From the NCBI RefSeq assembly GCF_017743975.1, contig NZ_JAGHRC010000006.1:209962-273961 (forward strand): 64,000 bases of DNA, read 5' to 3'. Position numbers and translations under genes: made by a program. Positions 63,502 through 64,000 of this stretch are shown piece by piece. The notes under the pieces were generated by a model that saw only the letters and a program-made list of their open reading frames with translations, ran no database searches and had not been told where the DNA came from. Origin of the DNA: Ruegeria sp. R14_0 (lineage in GTDB: Bacteria; Pseudomonadota; Alphaproteobacteria; Rhodobacterales; Rhodobacteraceae). The number at the start of each line of letters is the position of its first letter. Positions within the stretch are counted from its first letter, which is position 1.

Positions 63502-64000
63502 TTCACAGCAAACCCGAGCGTATTTTATAGGCGACCACACAGCATCCGGTTCAAATACGCAAGCCCGGCGTTGCGAGGGCTCATATACGGGCATCCGAGC
63601 CGCTTGAATTGCCAAATTTCGACTCGGTGACTCGCTGCCGAGTCGCTTGAGTCTTGTGCTCGGCGCCAGCCGCTGGACTATATGTAGGGGTAATGGTGCC
63701 CTGAAAGGCTCTTGGTCTTTTGGGGTTTTGTAGACAAGGTGGATGGGTTGGTGCTTATGGTGGCAAGGGAAGGCACTTAACATATTGTTTTTATATAACT
63801 TTATGCCTCAGTGGAAAAAAATTGCCAAAAGCTGCATTTTTCGGTTGCGGAGGATGTTTGTTATACTTAGAACCCCCTTCACCGGCGCTGCTGAGGCGGT
63901 GCTGACGGGTCGGAGAGACGGCCTGACGGACTGGAAAGACGGTTGAGACGCTCGGGAGAGACCGGGGGCATCTTGGGAATGGGTTAGGCGGGCGCGCTGA
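63502..64000. other. gene-free right end, possible leader of an operon outside the window
   Basis: No supported gene in 499 bases. The first 200 hold the pxp promoter. From 63777 there is an A/T-rich stretch with a TATACT (63862-63867) reading to the right. A GC-rich part then repeats G-A-G-A-C blocks (such as GGAGAGACGG and GGAGAGACCG) with a hairpin CACCG...CGGTG near 63879. Long leaders of this kind precede rRNA operons in Rhodobacteraceae, but no rRNA is seen here. Confidence 0.3.

Overview
The window reads as chromosomal DNA of a marine alphaproteobacterium of the Roseobacter group (Rhodobacteraceae). The basis is moderately high GC, TRAP carriers, an AcnB-type aconitase of about 930 residues, an assimilatory nas cluster with NasT/NasS control, Hint-domain proteins and a DedA/DacA/ClpS/HemF housekeeping block typical of that group. 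This is an inference from gene content; no 16S sequence is present.

Layout. 0-2.7 kb: a TRAP carrier (small permease cut by the window edge, then large permease) and a BASS-like membrane protein. 2.8-8.8 kb: a compact surface-protein module made of an exosortase fused to an EpsI-like domain, a VIT/vWA protein with a PEP-CTERM-like tail, a response regulator and a histidine kinase. 8.8-15 kb: aconitase B with a palindromic upstream site, a flavin oxidoreductase and a GST diverging from a LysR regulator. 15.1-26.7 kb: a full nitrate assimilation cluster on the minus strand (nasT-nasS, then nrtA-nrtB-double ATPase-nirB-nirD-nasA) with an intrinsic terminator in the leader before nrtA that fits NasT antitermination. 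27-34 kb: a minus-strand run of two paralogous amidohydrolases, a XapX protein, a periplasmic adaptor, a small GNAT and an MFS exporter, with an isochorismatase-like hydrolase and a LysR upstream. 35-37 kb: pirin and LysR. 37.3-43.4 kb: an arginine deiminase operon (two carriers, arcA, ornithine carbamoyltransferase, carbamate kinase).

43.7-49.4 kb is the accessory part. It holds DedA, a small basic protein with a strong ribosome binding site, a broken TRAP permease fragment, a two-gene unit encoding a calpain-like cysteine protease and a 623-residue partner of unknown family, IS3-type transposase debris, tRNA-Val(UAC) and a decayed integrase-like reading frame just past the tRNA. This arrangement suggests an old tRNA-associated integration site.

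49.4-52 kb: the modABC molybdate importer, which would supply the molybdenum that the nitrate reductase needs. 52-53.4 kb: a two-gene unit coding for a HlyC-like toxin acyltransferase and a VCBS/Hint protein. 53.6-59.5 kb: a small secreted protein, hemF, an SDR lacking the catalytic lysine, an RsmC-like methyltransferase, clpS, a HAD hydrolase and a SPOR-tailed D,D-carboxypeptidase. 59.6-63.5 kb: an HPPD-like two-domain dioxygenase and the 5-oxoprolinase genes pxpB-pxpC-pxpA. The last 500 bases have no gene and may be the leader of something that starts outside the window.

The most unusual loci are the exosortase/VIT-vWA/two-component module, the calpain-like protease pair, and the HlyC-like/Hint pair.
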